64,000 bases of DNA from Clostridiisalibacter paucivorans DSM 22131 (GCF_000620125.1 NZ_JHVL01000005.1:52750-116749), one strand, 5' to 3'; counted from the first letter of the stretch, positions 17,845-27,283 are shown. Notes: generated from the sequence alone by a model not told the origin. Program-made: numbers and translations.

Positions 17845-17880
17845 TACTTAAATAAAGGGGGCATCCCCTTTATTTAAGTA
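17845..17880 (-). promoter_or_regulatory. perfect 16-bp hairpin between agrD and agrC
   Basis: TACTTAAATAAAGGGG (17845-17860) is the exact reverse complement of 17865-17880, separated by a 4-nt loop GCAT. It includes the agrD stop codon and ends just before the agrC ribosome site GAGGAGGGG. No T-run follows on the minus strand, so it looks like an mRNA stabiliser, processing site or translation-control structure rather than a terminator. Confidence 0.75.
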
Positions 17881-18004
17881 ATTCTTCTGGGCACTTGGGT
17901 TGGTGAGTATAATATACAGATGTTGTACTAATAACAGTAGTTCCAACAAATAATGCTAAGTACGCTAATAATGTCAAAGAGCCCTTAGTAAATAGACGCT
18001 TCAT
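17870..18004 (-). CDS. agrD: AgrD-like cyclic lactone autoinducer precursor peptide
   Basis: 44 residues, ATG at 18004 with GGAGGGG 6-8 bases upstream. An amphipathic, hydrophobic N-terminal leader (MKRLFTKGSLTLLAYLALFV) leads to the signal region VYYTHQPKCPEELLK. The C-P-E-E-L pattern is typical of AgrD precursors, where the Cys forms the thiolactone and the acidic tail is cut off by AgrB. The mature peptide would include the residues ending at or shortly after the Cys, though the exact cuts cannot be read. It is the first gene of the agr locus and is too short for ordinary gene calling. Confidence 0.88.
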   Translation of the reverse strand: MKRLFTKGSLTLLAYLALFVGTTVISTTSVYYTHQPKCPEELLK

Positions 18005-18096
18005 ATATTTCCCCTCCTTTCAATGATACTTTTCTTTATATTGTAAATTAATAAAATAATACCCATATATTCCATAGCTTTATTGTAACATACAAT

Positions 18097-19761
18097 TTAT
18101 GGGTTTGTCCATCTTCTTTGAATATTTACAATATTTTTTATGATATCATTGAATATTGGAGCTGCTGAAACCCCACCTGATACACCATCTTCTACCAATA
18201 CAGTTACAACATATTTAGGTTTTTCTTTTGGAAAAAAACCTGAAAACCAGCCATGCTTTACTGCTTTTTCATTCATTATGGCCTCAGCTGTACCCGTCTT
18301 TCCCGCTGCCCCACCAAATTTTTCTAAAGAAATATAGTTTCTGGCCGTGCCCTTTTCCACTACGCCTTCCATCATCTTTTTTACAATATATGTATAGTAT
18401 CCATCTATTACCCTTACATCATCATCCCTAAATATCTCCTTTATAGTTATACCGTTGGCATTTACTATACTGTCCACCAATCGCAGGTCTTTCTTGATTC
18501 CATTATTAGCTATTATCATAGTTAAATTATTTATTTGTAATGGAGTAACCTCTACTTTTCCTTGGCCTATAGATATATTTCCATAGGCAGGCCCCAATAG
18601 TTCGTCTCCCTTTGGCAAATTTCCCTTTTTTTCTTCTAATAGTTCTATCTGTACTTTTTCCCCAAATCCTAATCTTTTAGCCATTTCAACTATTTTTTTA
18701 GCACCTAATTTTTTTCCCATTTGTATAAATACTGAATTACAAGAATGATAAAATGCCTCTCTTATGGTTATATTTCCATGTCCACCTGAATTATATGAAT
18801 GACATTTAATTTTCTTGTCTCCAACTAACTCATATCCACTACAAAAAAAATCCTCATTGATATCTATCATAGGATCTTCCAACGCAGCCAATAATACAAC
18901 GATTTTAAATATTGATGCCGGAGGATATTCTACTTCTATGGCTTTATTATAAAAATCCATATATTTACTATACATATGACTTTCTATATTTCTTACATCT
19001 AGATTGGGACGACTAGACATAGCCAAAATATCCCCTGACTCAGCATCTGTGACTATGACAGCACCATTGATCTTTTTTTCATCCATTATTTCTTCAACAA
19101 TTTTCTGTATATGATAGTCTATAGTAAGTTTTACTCCATTGGGTATCCTTAAATCTCTCTTAAAAGTCCCTAGATACCCAGCCCCAGGTATAATTCTCTT
19201 TTTCCCATCTGTCTGAAATATCAATTTGCCATAATCACTATTACTAACTAATATATCATTATAGACCCTCTCTAGACCAGTTTCACCTCTATTTTCACTT
19301 TCATTTATGTATCCTATAACATGACTTAATATATTATCATCACTATATCTTTCCACAATATTTTCTGTAAATACTCCAGGATATCTTTCTATATTAGATA
19401 TGTCTTTATTTACTGCATATTCTACAACTGCTTTATTTTCGTTTATTATCGATTTCCTTTTTATATGAAACTCTTTTTCTAAATAATTTAAAACCTCATC
19501 ATTATTTTTAACTAAATCCCTTATAATAAATATGGTATTATGCCTTTCCCTATTAGTTAATGGTATTAGATTTCTATCAAATATAACTCCCCTAGCAGGA
19601 TATATTCTAATTTCACTATTCCTTTGAATCATTGCTTCATCTTGATATTCCCTGTGCTTTACTATTTGAATCCAAAATAATTTTCCAACCAAAAAAAGAT
19701 ATCCTAAAAAAAATATATTTATGAATATCATAATTCTAGTATGTCTTTCTCTTTCCATATA
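18097..19761 (-). CDS. class B penicillin-binding protein (transpeptidase)
   Basis: Best start is ATG 19761 (GGAGG with 9-base spacing); the frame is open to 19809. 554 residues: a single N-terminal membrane anchor, a dimerisation/pedestal domain (PARGVIFDRNLIPLTNR), then the transpeptidase domain with S-x-x-K as SIFK (about residue 300), SCN (SxN) and KTG in GKTGTAEA. No PASTA domain. The gene order mltG, O-methyltransferase, U32 peptidase, udk, PBP matches the yrrL-to-yrrR block of B. subtilis, so it is probably a PbpI (YrrR)-like peptidoglycan transpeptidase. A weak hairpin (CCCATA...TATGGGT, 18060-18100) may terminate the operon. Confidence 0.9.
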   Translation of the reverse strand, partial: YMERERHTRIMIFINIFFLGYLFLVGKLFWIQIVKHREYQDEAMIQRNSEIRIYPARGVIFDRNLIPLTNRERHNTIFIIRDLVKNNDEVLNYLEKEFHIKRKSIINENKAVVEYAVNKDISNIERYPGVFTENIVERYSDDNILSHVIGYINESENRGETGLERVYNDILVSNSDYGKLIFQTDGKKRIIPGAGYLGTFKRDLRIPNGVKLTIDYHIQKIVEEIMDEKKINGAVIVTDAESGDILAMSSRPNLDVRNIESHMYSKYMDFYNKAIEVEYPPASIFKIVVLLAALEDPMIDINEDFFCSGYELVGDKKIKCHSYNSGGHGNITIREAFYHSCNSVFIQMGKKLGAKKIVEMAKRLGFGEKVQIELLEEKKGNLPKGDELLGPAYGNISIGQGKVEVTPLQINNLTMIIANNGIKKDLRLVDSIVNANGITIKEIFRDDDVRVIDGYYTYIVKKMMEGVVEKGTARNYISLEKFGGAAGKTGTAEAIMNEKAVKHGWFSGFFPKEKPKYVVTVLVEDGVSGGVSAAPIFNDIIKNIVNIQRRWTNP

Positions 19762-19824
19762 ATAGTACCTCCATATGATGTTTATAATAATTATTATGTC
19801 CAATATCATATGGAGATATAATAT

Positions 19825-20457
19825 CTATACATTATTTATCATTGATTTCACTTTGGTAACCATTATATCTATTGCTACTTTATTGTAACCTCCCTCTGGA
19901 ATGATTATATCTGCATATTTTTTGCTTGGTTCAATAAATTGCATATGAGCAGGTCTAACTGTGGTCATATATTGCTCTATTATAGATTCCAGTGTCCTGC
20001 CCCGTTCTTTTATATCCCTTAAAATTCTTCTGATTATCCTCACATCAGGGTCTGTATCTACAAATATCTTTATATCCAATAGCTCCCTTAATTTTTCATC
20101 TTCTAACAACAATATCCCTTCAAGTATTATAATATCCTTGGGAGTAACCTTGATGGTCTCTTTTTTTCTATTATGGATTTCAAAGTCATATATGGGTTTT
20201 TCCACTGCTTGTCCTTTTAATAGCTGTGATAGATGGGCTATTAAAAGTTCATTATCAAATGCCAATGGATGATCATAATTAGTTTTTATCCGTTCTTCAT
20301 AGTTCAAATGACTTTGATCCTTATAATAAGAATCTTGCTCTATAACCAAGACACTTTTTCGTGGCAAAGATTTAAATATAGACTTTGCCACAGTACTTTT
20401 ACCTGAACCAGTTCCACCTGTTATTCCTACTATTATAGGTCTCTCCAAAGTCATCAT
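19825..20457 (-). CDS. udk: uridine kinase
   Basis: 210 residues, the usual length. P-loop [15 protein letters not shown] (about 11-25), substrate-binding region [12 protein letters not shown] and [21 protein letters not shown] and the lid [17 protein letters not shown] are all typical. It phosphorylates uridine and cytidine to UMP and CMP in pyrimidine salvage. Its start overlaps the U32 peptidase stop by 4 bp, so it is translationally coupled. Confidence 0.96.
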   Translation of the reverse strand: MMTLERPIIVGITGGTGSGKSTVAKSIFKSLPRKSVLVIEQDSYYKDQSHLNYEERIKTNYDHPLAFDNELLIAHLSQLLKGQAVEKPIYDFEIHNRKKETIKVTPKDIIILEGILLLEDEKLRELLDIKIFVDTDPDVRIIRRILRDIKERGRTLESIIEQYMTTVRPAHMQFIEPSKKYADIIIPEGGYNKVAIDIMVTKVKSMINNV

Positions 20458-21686
20458 TCCTCTCTAGGTTTTCTTATCATATCCCATTTTGACACAGGTC
20501 TATCTACTTTTATCTTGTATATCTGTTGAGCATGAGGTGCCACATTAATTTCATTGCCCTTTTCATCCCACATATTTTGTATATTTTGAATGAAAAAATC
20601 TCTATTAGGACCAAATATCTCAACTTTATCTCCTACAAACACTCTATTTCTCTGCTCCACAGTAGCCATATTAGTTTCTTCATCATAATCAATTACAAGA
20701 CCTACAAAATCATAGTTCCTTATATATGAACTACTGGTATATAATTGATCTTCTTCTGTAGGCTTACTGAAGTAAAATCCCTTAGTAAAATCCCTATGAC
20801 TGGCCTTCTTTATTTCATCTAGCCATTTAGAATCGTATTGGAAATTTTCAGGGGATTTAAGGTAATTATCTATAGCCATTCTATAGGATCTGATTATAGT
20901 TGCTACATAATAAGAACTTTTCATCCTACCTTCAATTTTAAAACTCTTTATACCTGATTTCATTAATTCAGGTATATGCTCTATCATGCATAGATCTTTT
21001 GAATTAAATATAAATGTGCCTTTATCATCTTCATAGATTGGATAGTACTCTCCTGGTCTCTGCTCTTCTACCAAACTATATTTCCATCTACATGCTTGGG
21101 CACAATTACCTCTATTTGCATCTCTAGATGTCATATAATTACTCAAAAGACATCTTCCTGAATAAGATATGCACATGGCACCATGAACAAATGCTTCATA
21201 CTCGACTGTATCTGGGGTGTTTTTTATTACTTCAGATATCTCTTTTAAAGATAGCTCTCTGGCCAATACTATCCTTTTAACTCCATTATTATGCCAAAAT
21301 CTTGCACTATGATAGTTTGTAGTATTAGCCTGAGTACTTAAATGAATTTCTAAATTAGGAGCTACCTCTTTAATCATACATATAATTCCAGGATCAGATA
21401 CTATTACAGCATCTACATTTGCAGATTCTAATTCTAATATATATTCACTCAATCCATCAAAGTCTTCATTATGAGGTATGATATTTAATGTTACATATAC
21501 TTTCTTTTTTCTTGTATGGGCAAATTCCACAGCCTCTTTTATTTGATCTATGTCAAAGTTTTTAGCCTGAGCTCTAAGTCCAAATTTATTTCCACCCAAA
21601 TAAACTGCATCTGCTCCATATATTATTGCCATTTTTAATTTCTCCAAATCTCCTGCAGGAGCTAGTAATTCAATGTTATTCATCAT
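20454..21686 (-). CDS. U32 family peptidase (YrrO/RlhA type)
   Basis: 410 residues. The N-terminal [20 protein letters not shown] motif and the U32 signature [19 protein letters not shown], followed by [15 protein letters not shown], are clear. A C-terminal U32-associated beta domain is present (about 330-405). Members of this family take part in rRNA or tRNA hydroxylation (RlhA, TrhP) or were described as collagenase-like proteases. The four conserved Cys fit an iron-sulfur-dependent hydroxylation role. It starts 11 bp inside the O-methyltransferase stop and ends overlapping udk. Confidence 0.93.
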   Translation of the reverse strand: MMNNIELLAPAGDLEKLKMAIIYGADAVYLGGNKFGLRAQAKNFDIDQIKEAVEFAHTRKKKVYVTLNIIPHNEDFDGLSEYILELESANVDAVIVSDPGIICMIKEVAPNLEIHLSTQANTTNYHSARFWHNNGVKRIVLARELSLKEISEVIKNTPDTVEYEAFVHGAMCISYSGRCLLSNYMTSRDANRGNCAQACRWKYSLVEEQRPGEYYPIYEDDKGTFIFNSKDLCMIEHIPELMKSGIKSFKIEGRMKSSYYVATIIRSYRMAIDNYLKSPENFQYDSKWLDEIKKASHRDFTKGFYFSKPTEEDQLYTSSSYIRNYDFVGLVIDYDEETNMATVEQRNRVFVGDKVEIFGPNRDFFIQNIQNMWDEKGNEINVAPHAQQIYKIKVDRPVSKWDMIRKPREE

Positions 21687-22338
21687 CTGTTGTCCTCCTC
21701 TTATACGAAATAGCTACTCCATCTCCTAATGGCATAATACTAGACTCAAATATGCCACTATTAGAGATATAGTCAAGATATTCTCTCATCCTTCTAACAA
21801 TCGTTTTTTTCCTTCTAACTACCAAATCATCATTTGCAACCATACCTTTAAATAAAACATTATCCGATATAATAATCCCTTCATCTTTAAGGTTTCTTAT
21901 ACAATAAGGTAAAAACTCCATATATTTACCTTTAGCAGCATCTATAAATACTAAATCAAATTTTTCATCTATATTAGGAAGTAAATCCTGAGCTTCCCCT
22001 TGTAAAATATGGATAATATCTTGAAAATCTCCTTTAGATATATTTCCCTCAGCTATATCTACCATATCTTTTCGTCTTTCAATACTTGTAACCTCACCAT
22101 AATAATCCATTGCATCAGCCATTATCATAGCAGAGTATCCTATAGCACAGCCTATTTCTAATATTTTTTTCGGTTTTTTTATCTTTATCATCACCTTTAA
22201 AAACTGAGCTACCTCTGGATGAACTATGGGAATATGGTTAACTTTCGCGTATTCTTCCATTTCTTTGAATACTTCATTATTTTCAGGTATAACTTCCCTT
22301 ATATAGTCTTCTATATATTCCTTATTTATATTGCTCAA
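21676..22338 (-). CDS. SAM-dependent O-methyltransferase (YrrM/TrmR type)
   Basis: 220 residues with the catechol-O-methyltransferase-type fold: ILEIGCAIGYSAMIMADAM (SAM binding), VTSIERRKDMV, FDLVFIDAAKGKY and GIIISDNVLFKG. By position (between mltG and the U32 peptidase, as in B. subtilis yrrM) it is probably TrmR, which methylates 5-hydroxyuridine at the tRNA wobble position. That would pair naturally with the neighbouring U32 protein, which may make the hydroxyl group. This is inference from family and context. Confidence 0.92.
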   Translation of the reverse strand: MSNINKEYIEDYIREVIPENNEVFKEMEEYAKVNHIPIVHPEVAQFLKVMIKIKKPKKILEIGCAIGYSAMIMADAMDYYGEVTSIERRKDMVDIAEGNISKGDFQDIIHILQGEAQDLLPNIDEKFDLVFIDAAKGKYMEFLPYCIRNLKDEGIIISDNVLFKGMVANDDLVVRRKKTIVRRMREYLDYISNSGIFESSIMPLGDGVAISYKRRTTDDE

Positions 22339-22361
22339 AAATATCCACCTCTAGTCTATTT

Positions 22362-23438
22362 CTATTGTTTCCTTATTCTATTTTTTGCTCTTATATGGTC
22401 ATCATAATCAGTATTAAAAACATGAGTTCCATCTGGTTTAGCTACAAAATATAAATATTCTGTTTCCTTTGGATTTAAAGCTGCCTCAATTGATTCAAGT
22501 CCTGGAGAAGCAATAGGACTTGGAGGCAAACCATTATTTATATAAGTATTAAATGGAGATGTGATTTCCGTATCTTTAGTTGATAATATAGGCTTCCTTT
22601 CTCCTAACACAAACTGTACTGTGGCACATGACTGTAAGGGCATATTTATGTCTAACCTATTATAAAATACTCCCGCAACAACAGGCCTTTCATCATCTGC
22701 CATGGCTTCCCTTTCAATTATAGATGCCAACGTTATAAATTGATTCAAATCTAAACCCATTTTAAAGGTCTGATCCTTTAATTTTTCTTTATAAACATTC
22801 TCAAATCTCGATAGCATTTTATTTACTATCTCCTCTTCTGTAGCATCTATAAAAATTTCATATGTGTCTGGAAACAAATATCCTTCCATTGTAATTCCTG
22901 AAGATAATTCATCTATAAATTCATATTCTCCTCTAAAATTATCAATATCTGATGTGATTTCCATGAATTTATCTCTATTTATTAATCCTTGCTCAGACAA
23001 CCTATCTGCTATCTGTCTAAGCTCAAATCCCTCTGGTATAGTAAATTTAGTGGTCTCCTTTAGCACTCCACCCTCAACTAATTCATTTAGAATTTCCTCA
23101 GAAGACATAGAAGTATTTAATATATAATTACCTGCCTTTAATCTACCATCCATACCCTTTAATTTTGCTGCAAGTTTAAAAATAATTTCATTTTTTATAA
23201 GATTACTATTATGAAGAATGTCTGTTATAGTATCTGTATTGCTACCGCTAGGTATAAAAACAGACACTTCAATGGCATTCTCTTCAGTATGAACAGGCTC
23301 AAGACTCATATATATATAGTTTTTTACACCTAATCCCAAAGCTACAATTAAAACTAAAAGTACAATAAATATTTTCCCTTTACTAGATTTTTTTTTCTTT
23401 AGGGCAGTATTCATTATTTTCCCCCTTCCAATTGTCAA
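22362..23438 (-). CDS. mltG: endolytic murein transglycosylase MltG
   Basis: 358 residues. A basic N-terminus is followed by one membrane segment (about 23-42), a LysM-like region (IPSGSNTDTITDILHNSNLI) and the YceG catalytic domain with ASIIEREAM (catalytic Glu). It ends in YFVAKPDGTHVFNTDYDDH, as expected for the family. It cuts nascent glycan strands near the membrane. It is the first gene of the block with the methyltransferase, U32 peptidase, udk and PBP genes (24 bp gap to the next gene). Confidence 0.95.
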   Translation of the reverse strand: MTIGRGKIMNTALKKKKSSKGKIFIVLLVLIVALGLGVKNYIYMSLEPVHTEENAIEVSVFIPSGSNTDTITDILHNSNLIKNEIIFKLAAKLKGMDGRLKAGNYILNTSMSSEEILNELVEGGVLKETTKFTIPEGFELRQIADRLSEQGLINRDKFMEITSDIDNFRGEYEFIDELSSGITMEGYLFPDTYEIFIDATEEEIVNKMLSRFENVYKEKLKDQTFKMGLDLNQFITLASIIEREAMADDERPVVAGVFYNRLDINMPLQSCATVQFVLGERKPILSTKDTEITSPFNTYINNGLPPSPIASPGLESIEAALNPKETEYLYFVAKPDGTHVFNTDYDDHIRAKNRIRKQ

Positions 23439-23531
23439 TAAACTTCTATCTAATTATACAATTTAAATAGTTTTTTTACAAGAATATATAGTATATACCA
23501 CATCTAGACAATATCAAATAATATATATCAT

Positions 23532-23558
23532 AAAAAATAGGGGCTCAAAAGCCCCTAG
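23532..23558 (-). terminator. intrinsic terminator before the mltG operon
   Basis: AGGGGCT and AGCCCCT pair around a 4-nt loop, then ATTTTTTA on the minus strand. A second arm AAAAGCCCCTATTTT at 23684-23698 is complementary to the same stem, with a palindromic repeat lying between. The repeat may have inserted into an older, larger terminator. Confidence 0.85.
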
Positions 23559-23603
23559 ATTATTAACAAACATACAGTTATAATAACAAAAGTATGAAAT
23601 AAA

Positions 23604-23670
23604 AGTTAGTAGCTTGTAGCTTAATAATGAAATTCATAGGATTTCTACCATCAACCACGAACTACTAACT
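23604..23670 (+). repeat. palindromic intergenic repeat, copy 2
   Basis: AGTTAGTAGCTTG, TAATGA, AAATTCATAGGATTTC, CCATCAACC, then ACGAACTACTAACT. The terminal arms are inverted repeats and the centre is the family core. It lies between the YlbF-family gene and mltG, inside what looks like a split terminator. Confidence 0.8.
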
Positions 23671-23703
23671 ATACTAGGAACTTAAAAGCCCCTATTTTAA
23701 ATA

Positions 23704-24039
23704 CTACTTAGACTCAATCTCCAATACTTCCCCTAGTATCTTATTGACATCATTCATCATCTGTCCAAATCTCATTTCCCATTGGAAAAATTCATTGATT
23801 TTGGGATCTCCCATTAATATTTCTTCTAGCTTTTTCATTTGTTCCATTTTAGAACTATCTACTTCTTTGCCAGACATTTGAGCCATCTGTATTTCCATAG
23901 CATTATTTCTAAAATCTTCAATCATCTCTTTAGTCTTGGGATCACCATATAAATCATCATGTATGTTTTTATAACTCTTATACTCATCTGAACTCTTTAT
24001 AGCCCTAGCTAAATTATGGGCAGCATCATAAACATTCAT
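23704..24039 (-). CDS. YlbF/YheA (UPF0342) family protein
   Basis: 111 residues, all-helical. NVYDAAHNLARAIKSSDEYK and DPKTKEMIEDFRNNAMEIQ at the start, then DPKINEFFQWEMRFGQMM at the end, are typical of the YlbF/YmcA/YheA group. Those proteins act in RNA processing and competence/biofilm control in B. subtilis, where three of them form a complex with a role in RNase Y activity. The exact paralogue cannot be assigned. Start ATG 24039 after GGAGG. Confidence 0.85.
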   Translation of the reverse strand: MNVYDAAHNLARAIKSSDEYKSYKNIHDDLYGDPKTKEMIEDFRNNAMEIQMAQMSGKEVDSSKMEQMKKLEEILMGDPKINEFFQWEMRFGQMMNDVNKILGEVLEIESK

Positions 24040-24061
24040 AAAATCCCTCCATATATATAGT

Positions 24062-24655
24062 TTATAAGTTTATAAATATAGGTACCAAAATAGGTACTGC
24101 AGATGATAAAATAACCCCCGTTATAAAAGATACTATGGCAGTTTTGGGATTAGTTGCACTAGATATAATAGGTAATGAAGTATCCATAGCCGTAGCACCA
24201 GCAGGAGCTATGCTTTCAAAGTCTCCAATATATTTTGCTATTAGTGGTATAGTTATTAATGCTATTATCTCTCTAGTTACATTGGATATAAATGCCAATG
24301 CACTTAATTCTGCAGAATAACCAGTAAGCATCATAGCAGATAATGTATACCACCCTAGCCCTGCTCCCACAGCACTAGATTCATTAAAAGGAAGCCCCAA
24401 TATAATGCCTGCAACTACGCTCCCTGCTATACTACCTATTATTATCATTATTGGAATCAATAAAATTTTCAGTCCCAACTTTTTAATCTTTTGTAGTACT
24501 TCTTTATTTCTACCTATATCCATCCCTACAAAGAATAATAATAGACATAATCCAATATCAATAACATAGTCAGTATAATTAAATACTACATCTGGTAATA
24601 CAAAATATCCTGCTCCAATCCCCAATGCAACTGTTAATATTATCTTAATACTCAT
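24062..24655 (-). CDS. LysO-type lysine exporter, C-terminal subunit
   Basis: 197 residues from ATG 24655 (the frame is open to 24679). Six or seven hydrophobic segments. YVIDIGLCLLLFFVGMDIGR at the start and AGLGWYTLSAMMLTGYSAEL followed by ALAFISNVTREI in the middle are LysO (DUF340) hallmarks. E. coli LysO (YbjE) is a single protein of about 300 residues; here the family is split into two adjacent genes, the other encoding the first 100 residues. The split is tidy with overlapping ends and both parts intact, so it is probably a two-subunit form rather than a broken gene. Predicted lysine (or thialysine) efflux. Confidence 0.82.
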   Translation of the reverse strand: MSIKIILTVALGIGAGYFVLPDVVFNYTDYVIDIGLCLLLFFVGMDIGRNKEVLQKIKKLGLKILLIPIMIIIGSIAGSVVAGIILGLPFNESSAVGAGLGWYTLSAMMLTGYSAELSALAFISNVTREIIALITIPLIAKYIGDFESIAPAGATAMDTSLPIISSATNPKTAIVSFITGVILSSAVPILVPIFINL

Positions 24656-24956
24656 TTTCAGCCCCCACCTTCTCTTCATTTTTAACTATAAATCCCTTCA
24701 CTAATTTTACTAATATTACACTGAAGGCTATAGAAAAAATTGAAATTATTAGAGCCTGAAACCCTAGCTTTAGAAAAGAGGATATAACTTTATCATCTAG
24801 ACCTATCCTAACCCCCATAATAAAAAGCAAAAACAATAAGCAGATCGTCTGGATAATATCCAATTTCCCATGAATCTTTTTACCAAATACATCCTTGTAA
24901 CTAAATACTCCTCCAATTACTAAAATCCCTAAATACATTAATAATCTCATCCCCAT
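24645..24956 (-). CDS. LysO-type lysine exporter, N-terminal subunit
   Basis: 103 residues with three hydrophobic helices and a charged tail. GVFSYKDVFGKKIHGKLDII and LLFLLFIMGVRIGLDDKVIS match the first half of LysO (DUF340). The 3' end overlaps the start of the second subunit gene by 11 bp, indicating coupled translation. It begins with ATG after AGGAGG and follows the RNase J gene on the same strand with a gap of 75 bp. Confidence 0.8.
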   Translation of the reverse strand: MGMRLLMYLGILVIGGVFSYKDVFGKKIHGKLDIIQTICLLFLLFIMGVRIGLDDKVISSFLKLGFQALIISIFSIAFSVILVKLVKGFIVKNEEKVGAENEY

Positions 24957-25031
24957 GATAAAACCTCCTTTGATGCTATTTATCTAATAACTATGCCCCA
25001 AACATAGTTATCGTTAACCTCATATCCCCAA

Positions 25032-26696
25032 TTACACTTCCATAATTATAGGAAGTATCATAGGATTTCTCTTTATTCTTTCGTAAAGGAAATTCCTTAA
25101 TACATCTCTTATGCTAGATTTTAATGTAGACCAATCAGTTATATTATTTTTTTCACACTCTTCTAATACTTCTCTAACTGCTTTTCTAGCTTGCCCTATT
25201 AAATCTTCAGACTCTCTCACATACACAAATCCCCTAGATATTATATCTGGACCTGCAACTACCTTTCCATTTTCTTTAGTTATAGTAACAACTACTATCA
25301 ACAATCCATCTTCAGAAAGGTGTTTTCTATCTCTTAACACAATATTTCCTACATCCCCTACTCCCAAACCATCTACTAGGACATTTCCAGCAGGCACAGA
25401 ACCTGCAAATCTTCCACTATTCCTTGTGAATTCCATCACTGAACCATTTTGTGCAATAAAAATATTTTCTTTATCCATACCCATTTCTTCTGCCAATTGT
25501 CCATGCTGCTTTAAATGTCTATACTCTCCATGAACAGGTATAAAAAACTTTGGTTTAACCAATGCATGTATAAGTTTTTGTTCCTCTTGGCATGCATGAC
25601 CTGATACATGCACATCAGCTAAAGCTTCATAAATAACATTGGCACCCTTTTTAAATAACTGATTTATAACTCTAAATACTGTTTTTTCATTTCCTGGAAT
25701 AGGTGTAGCTGATATTATAACTAAATCCCCAGGGATTAATTCCATCTGTCTATGATCTGAAGATGCCAATCTAGATAAAGCAGACATAGGTTCTCCCTGA
25801 CTACCAGTAGTAATTACTACTACCTTATTATCAGGATATTTGTCCATATCCTTAATGTCTATTAAAGTTCCATCAGGCACATTTAAATATCCCAATTCCT
25901 TTGACACATTAACCACATTTACCATACTCCTACCCGAAACTACAACTTTTCTGTCAAACATTACTGCAGCATTTATTATCTGTTGTACTCTATGAACATT
26001 TGATGCAAATGTAGCTACTATAATCCTCTGTTTAGCATTCATAAAAATATCCACAAATGTGTCTCCAACAGTTTTTTCAGACATAGTATATCCTTTTCTT
26101 TCAACATTTGTACTATCAGACAATAATACTAATACGCCTTTTTTTCCTAACTCAGAAAATTTGTGTAAATCCATCATCTCACCATCGATAGGGGTATAGT
26201 CAATCTTAAAGTCTCCTGTGTGTACTATTATACCTTCAGGGGTGTGTATTGCAAGAGCTGCTGAACCTGGTATACTATGGCTAGTCTTTATAAATTCTAT
26301 CTTAAATTTACCTAGTGTTATAGCGTTACCAGTATTAACAATATTCAGTTTTATATTGTTGATACCTTGTTCTTTTAACTTATAGTCAACTAAACCCAAT
26401 GTCAATTTCGTGCCATAAATAGGCACTTTTATCTTTTTCAACAAATAAGGCAATGCTCCAATATGGTCCTCATGTCCGTGAGTCAATACAACTCCCTTTA
26501 TTTTTTCTCTATTCTTAAGCAAATATGTTATATCAGGTATAACTACATCAATACCCAACATTTCATCCTCTGGAAAGCTAAGCCCACAATCTACTATGAT
26601 TATTTCGTTTTTGTATTCAATCACAGTTATATTCTTTCCAACTTCATTCAGCCCTCCTAAGGGTATTATTTTTAGTTTTGATTTTTTATTTGTCAC
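25032..26696 (-). CDS. rnj: ribonuclease J
   Basis: 554 residues. Metallo-beta-lactamase core with VVLTHGHEDHIGALPYLL, HTGDFKIDYTP and the beta-CASP region (VVVITTGSQGEPMSALSRL, VHVSGHACQEEQKL, FFIPVHGEYRHLKQH). A C-terminal domain ends in RNPMILPIIMEV. It is a 5'-to-3' exo- and endoribonuclease with a main role in mRNA decay and rRNA maturation. The N-terminus follows a GAGG-type site. Only one RNase J is present in the window, so the choice between J1 and J2 cannot be made. Confidence 0.95.
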   Translation of the reverse strand: MTNKKSKLKIIPLGGLNEVGKNITVIEYKNEIIIVDCGLSFPEDEMLGIDVVIPDITYLLKNREKIKGVVLTHGHEDHIGALPYLLKKIKVPIYGTKLTLGLVDYKLKEQGINNIKLNIVNTGNAITLGKFKIEFIKTSHSIPGSAALAIHTPEGIIVHTGDFKIDYTPIDGEMMDLHKFSELGKKGVLVLLSDSTNVERKGYTMSEKTVGDTFVDIFMNAKQRIIVATFASNVHRVQQIINAAVMFDRKVVVSGRSMVNVVNVSKELGYLNVPDGTLIDIKDMDKYPDNKVVVITTGSQGEPMSALSRLASSDHRQMELIPGDLVIISATPIPGNEKTVFRVINQLFKKGANVIYEALADVHVSGHACQEEQKLIHALVKPKFFIPVHGEYRHLKQHGQLAEEMGMDKENIFIAQNGSVMEFTRNSGRFAGSVPAGNVLVDGLGVGDVGNIVLRDRKHLSEDGLLIVVVTITKENGKVVAGPDIISRGFVYVRESEDLIGQARKAVREVLEECEKNNITDWSTLKSSIRDVLRNFLYERIKRNPMILPIIMEV

Positions 26697-26818
26697 TGTA
26701 ACACGCTCCTCTTATTTCTATATCATCATTATTTTATCAAAATTTTATCTTTTTATAATTTGTTCTATCAAATATTTTTTATAACCGAACCATGGCCTTT
26801 TTGTTTTGTAATCTTTCC

Positions 26819-26851
26819 AAAAAAATAAATCCCCGGTGGGATTTATTTTTT
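26819..26851. terminator. intrinsic terminator overlapping the fur stop codon
   Basis: AAAAAATAAATCCC and GGGATTTATTTTTT form a perfect stem with loop CGGT. T-runs on both sides allow termination in both directions. The fur stop codon (26843-26845) lies inside the stem. Confidence 0.92.
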
Positions 26852-27283
26852 GCAGTCTTTACAATATCCAAAAAATTTGACATTGTGATCAACTATTTCA
26901 AACTCCCCTTCTTTCTCAATAGCATCTTCCAGATTCTCCAACAAATCCAGCTTTACCTCTATAACTCTTCCGCACCCCAAACATATCAAATGGTGATGGT
27001 GATGATTGTCATCATTTTCTAAATTTATTTCATATCTGCTACACCCATCATCAAAATTAAGCTTATACACTAACCCTAACTCTTCTAACAACTGTAATGT
27101 TCTATATACTGTAGCCAACCCTATTTCAGGATATTTTCCCTTTACCTTATCATATACCTCTTCAGGGCTAAGATGATCACCGGAATTTTCTGCAAATACA
27201 TCATAGATTACCCTTCTTTGGGTGGTTAATTTATAACCCTTTTCTTTTAATTTAGATCTTAAGTTCTCTTCATTTATACTCAT
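26843..27283 (-). CDS. Fur family metalloregulator
   Basis: 146 residues. N-terminal winged helix (GYKLTTQRRVIYDVFAE, GLATVYRTLQLLEELGLVY) and a metal-binding domain with DDNHHHHHLICLGCGRVIEV, EIVDHNVKFFGYCKDCKK. The two C-x-x-C pairs bind structural zinc. The run of His residues fits the Fur sensing site. It could be Fur, Zur or PerR; the position alone does not decide. It is monocistronic, ending in a strong terminator. Confidence 0.9.
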   Translation of the reverse strand: MSINEENLRSKLKEKGYKLTTQRRVIYDVFAENSGDHLSPEEVYDKVKGKYPEIGLATVYRTLQLLEELGLVYKLNFDDGCSRYEINLENDDNHHHHHLICLGCGRVIEVKLDLLENLEDAIEKEGEFEIVDHNVKFFGYCKDCKK

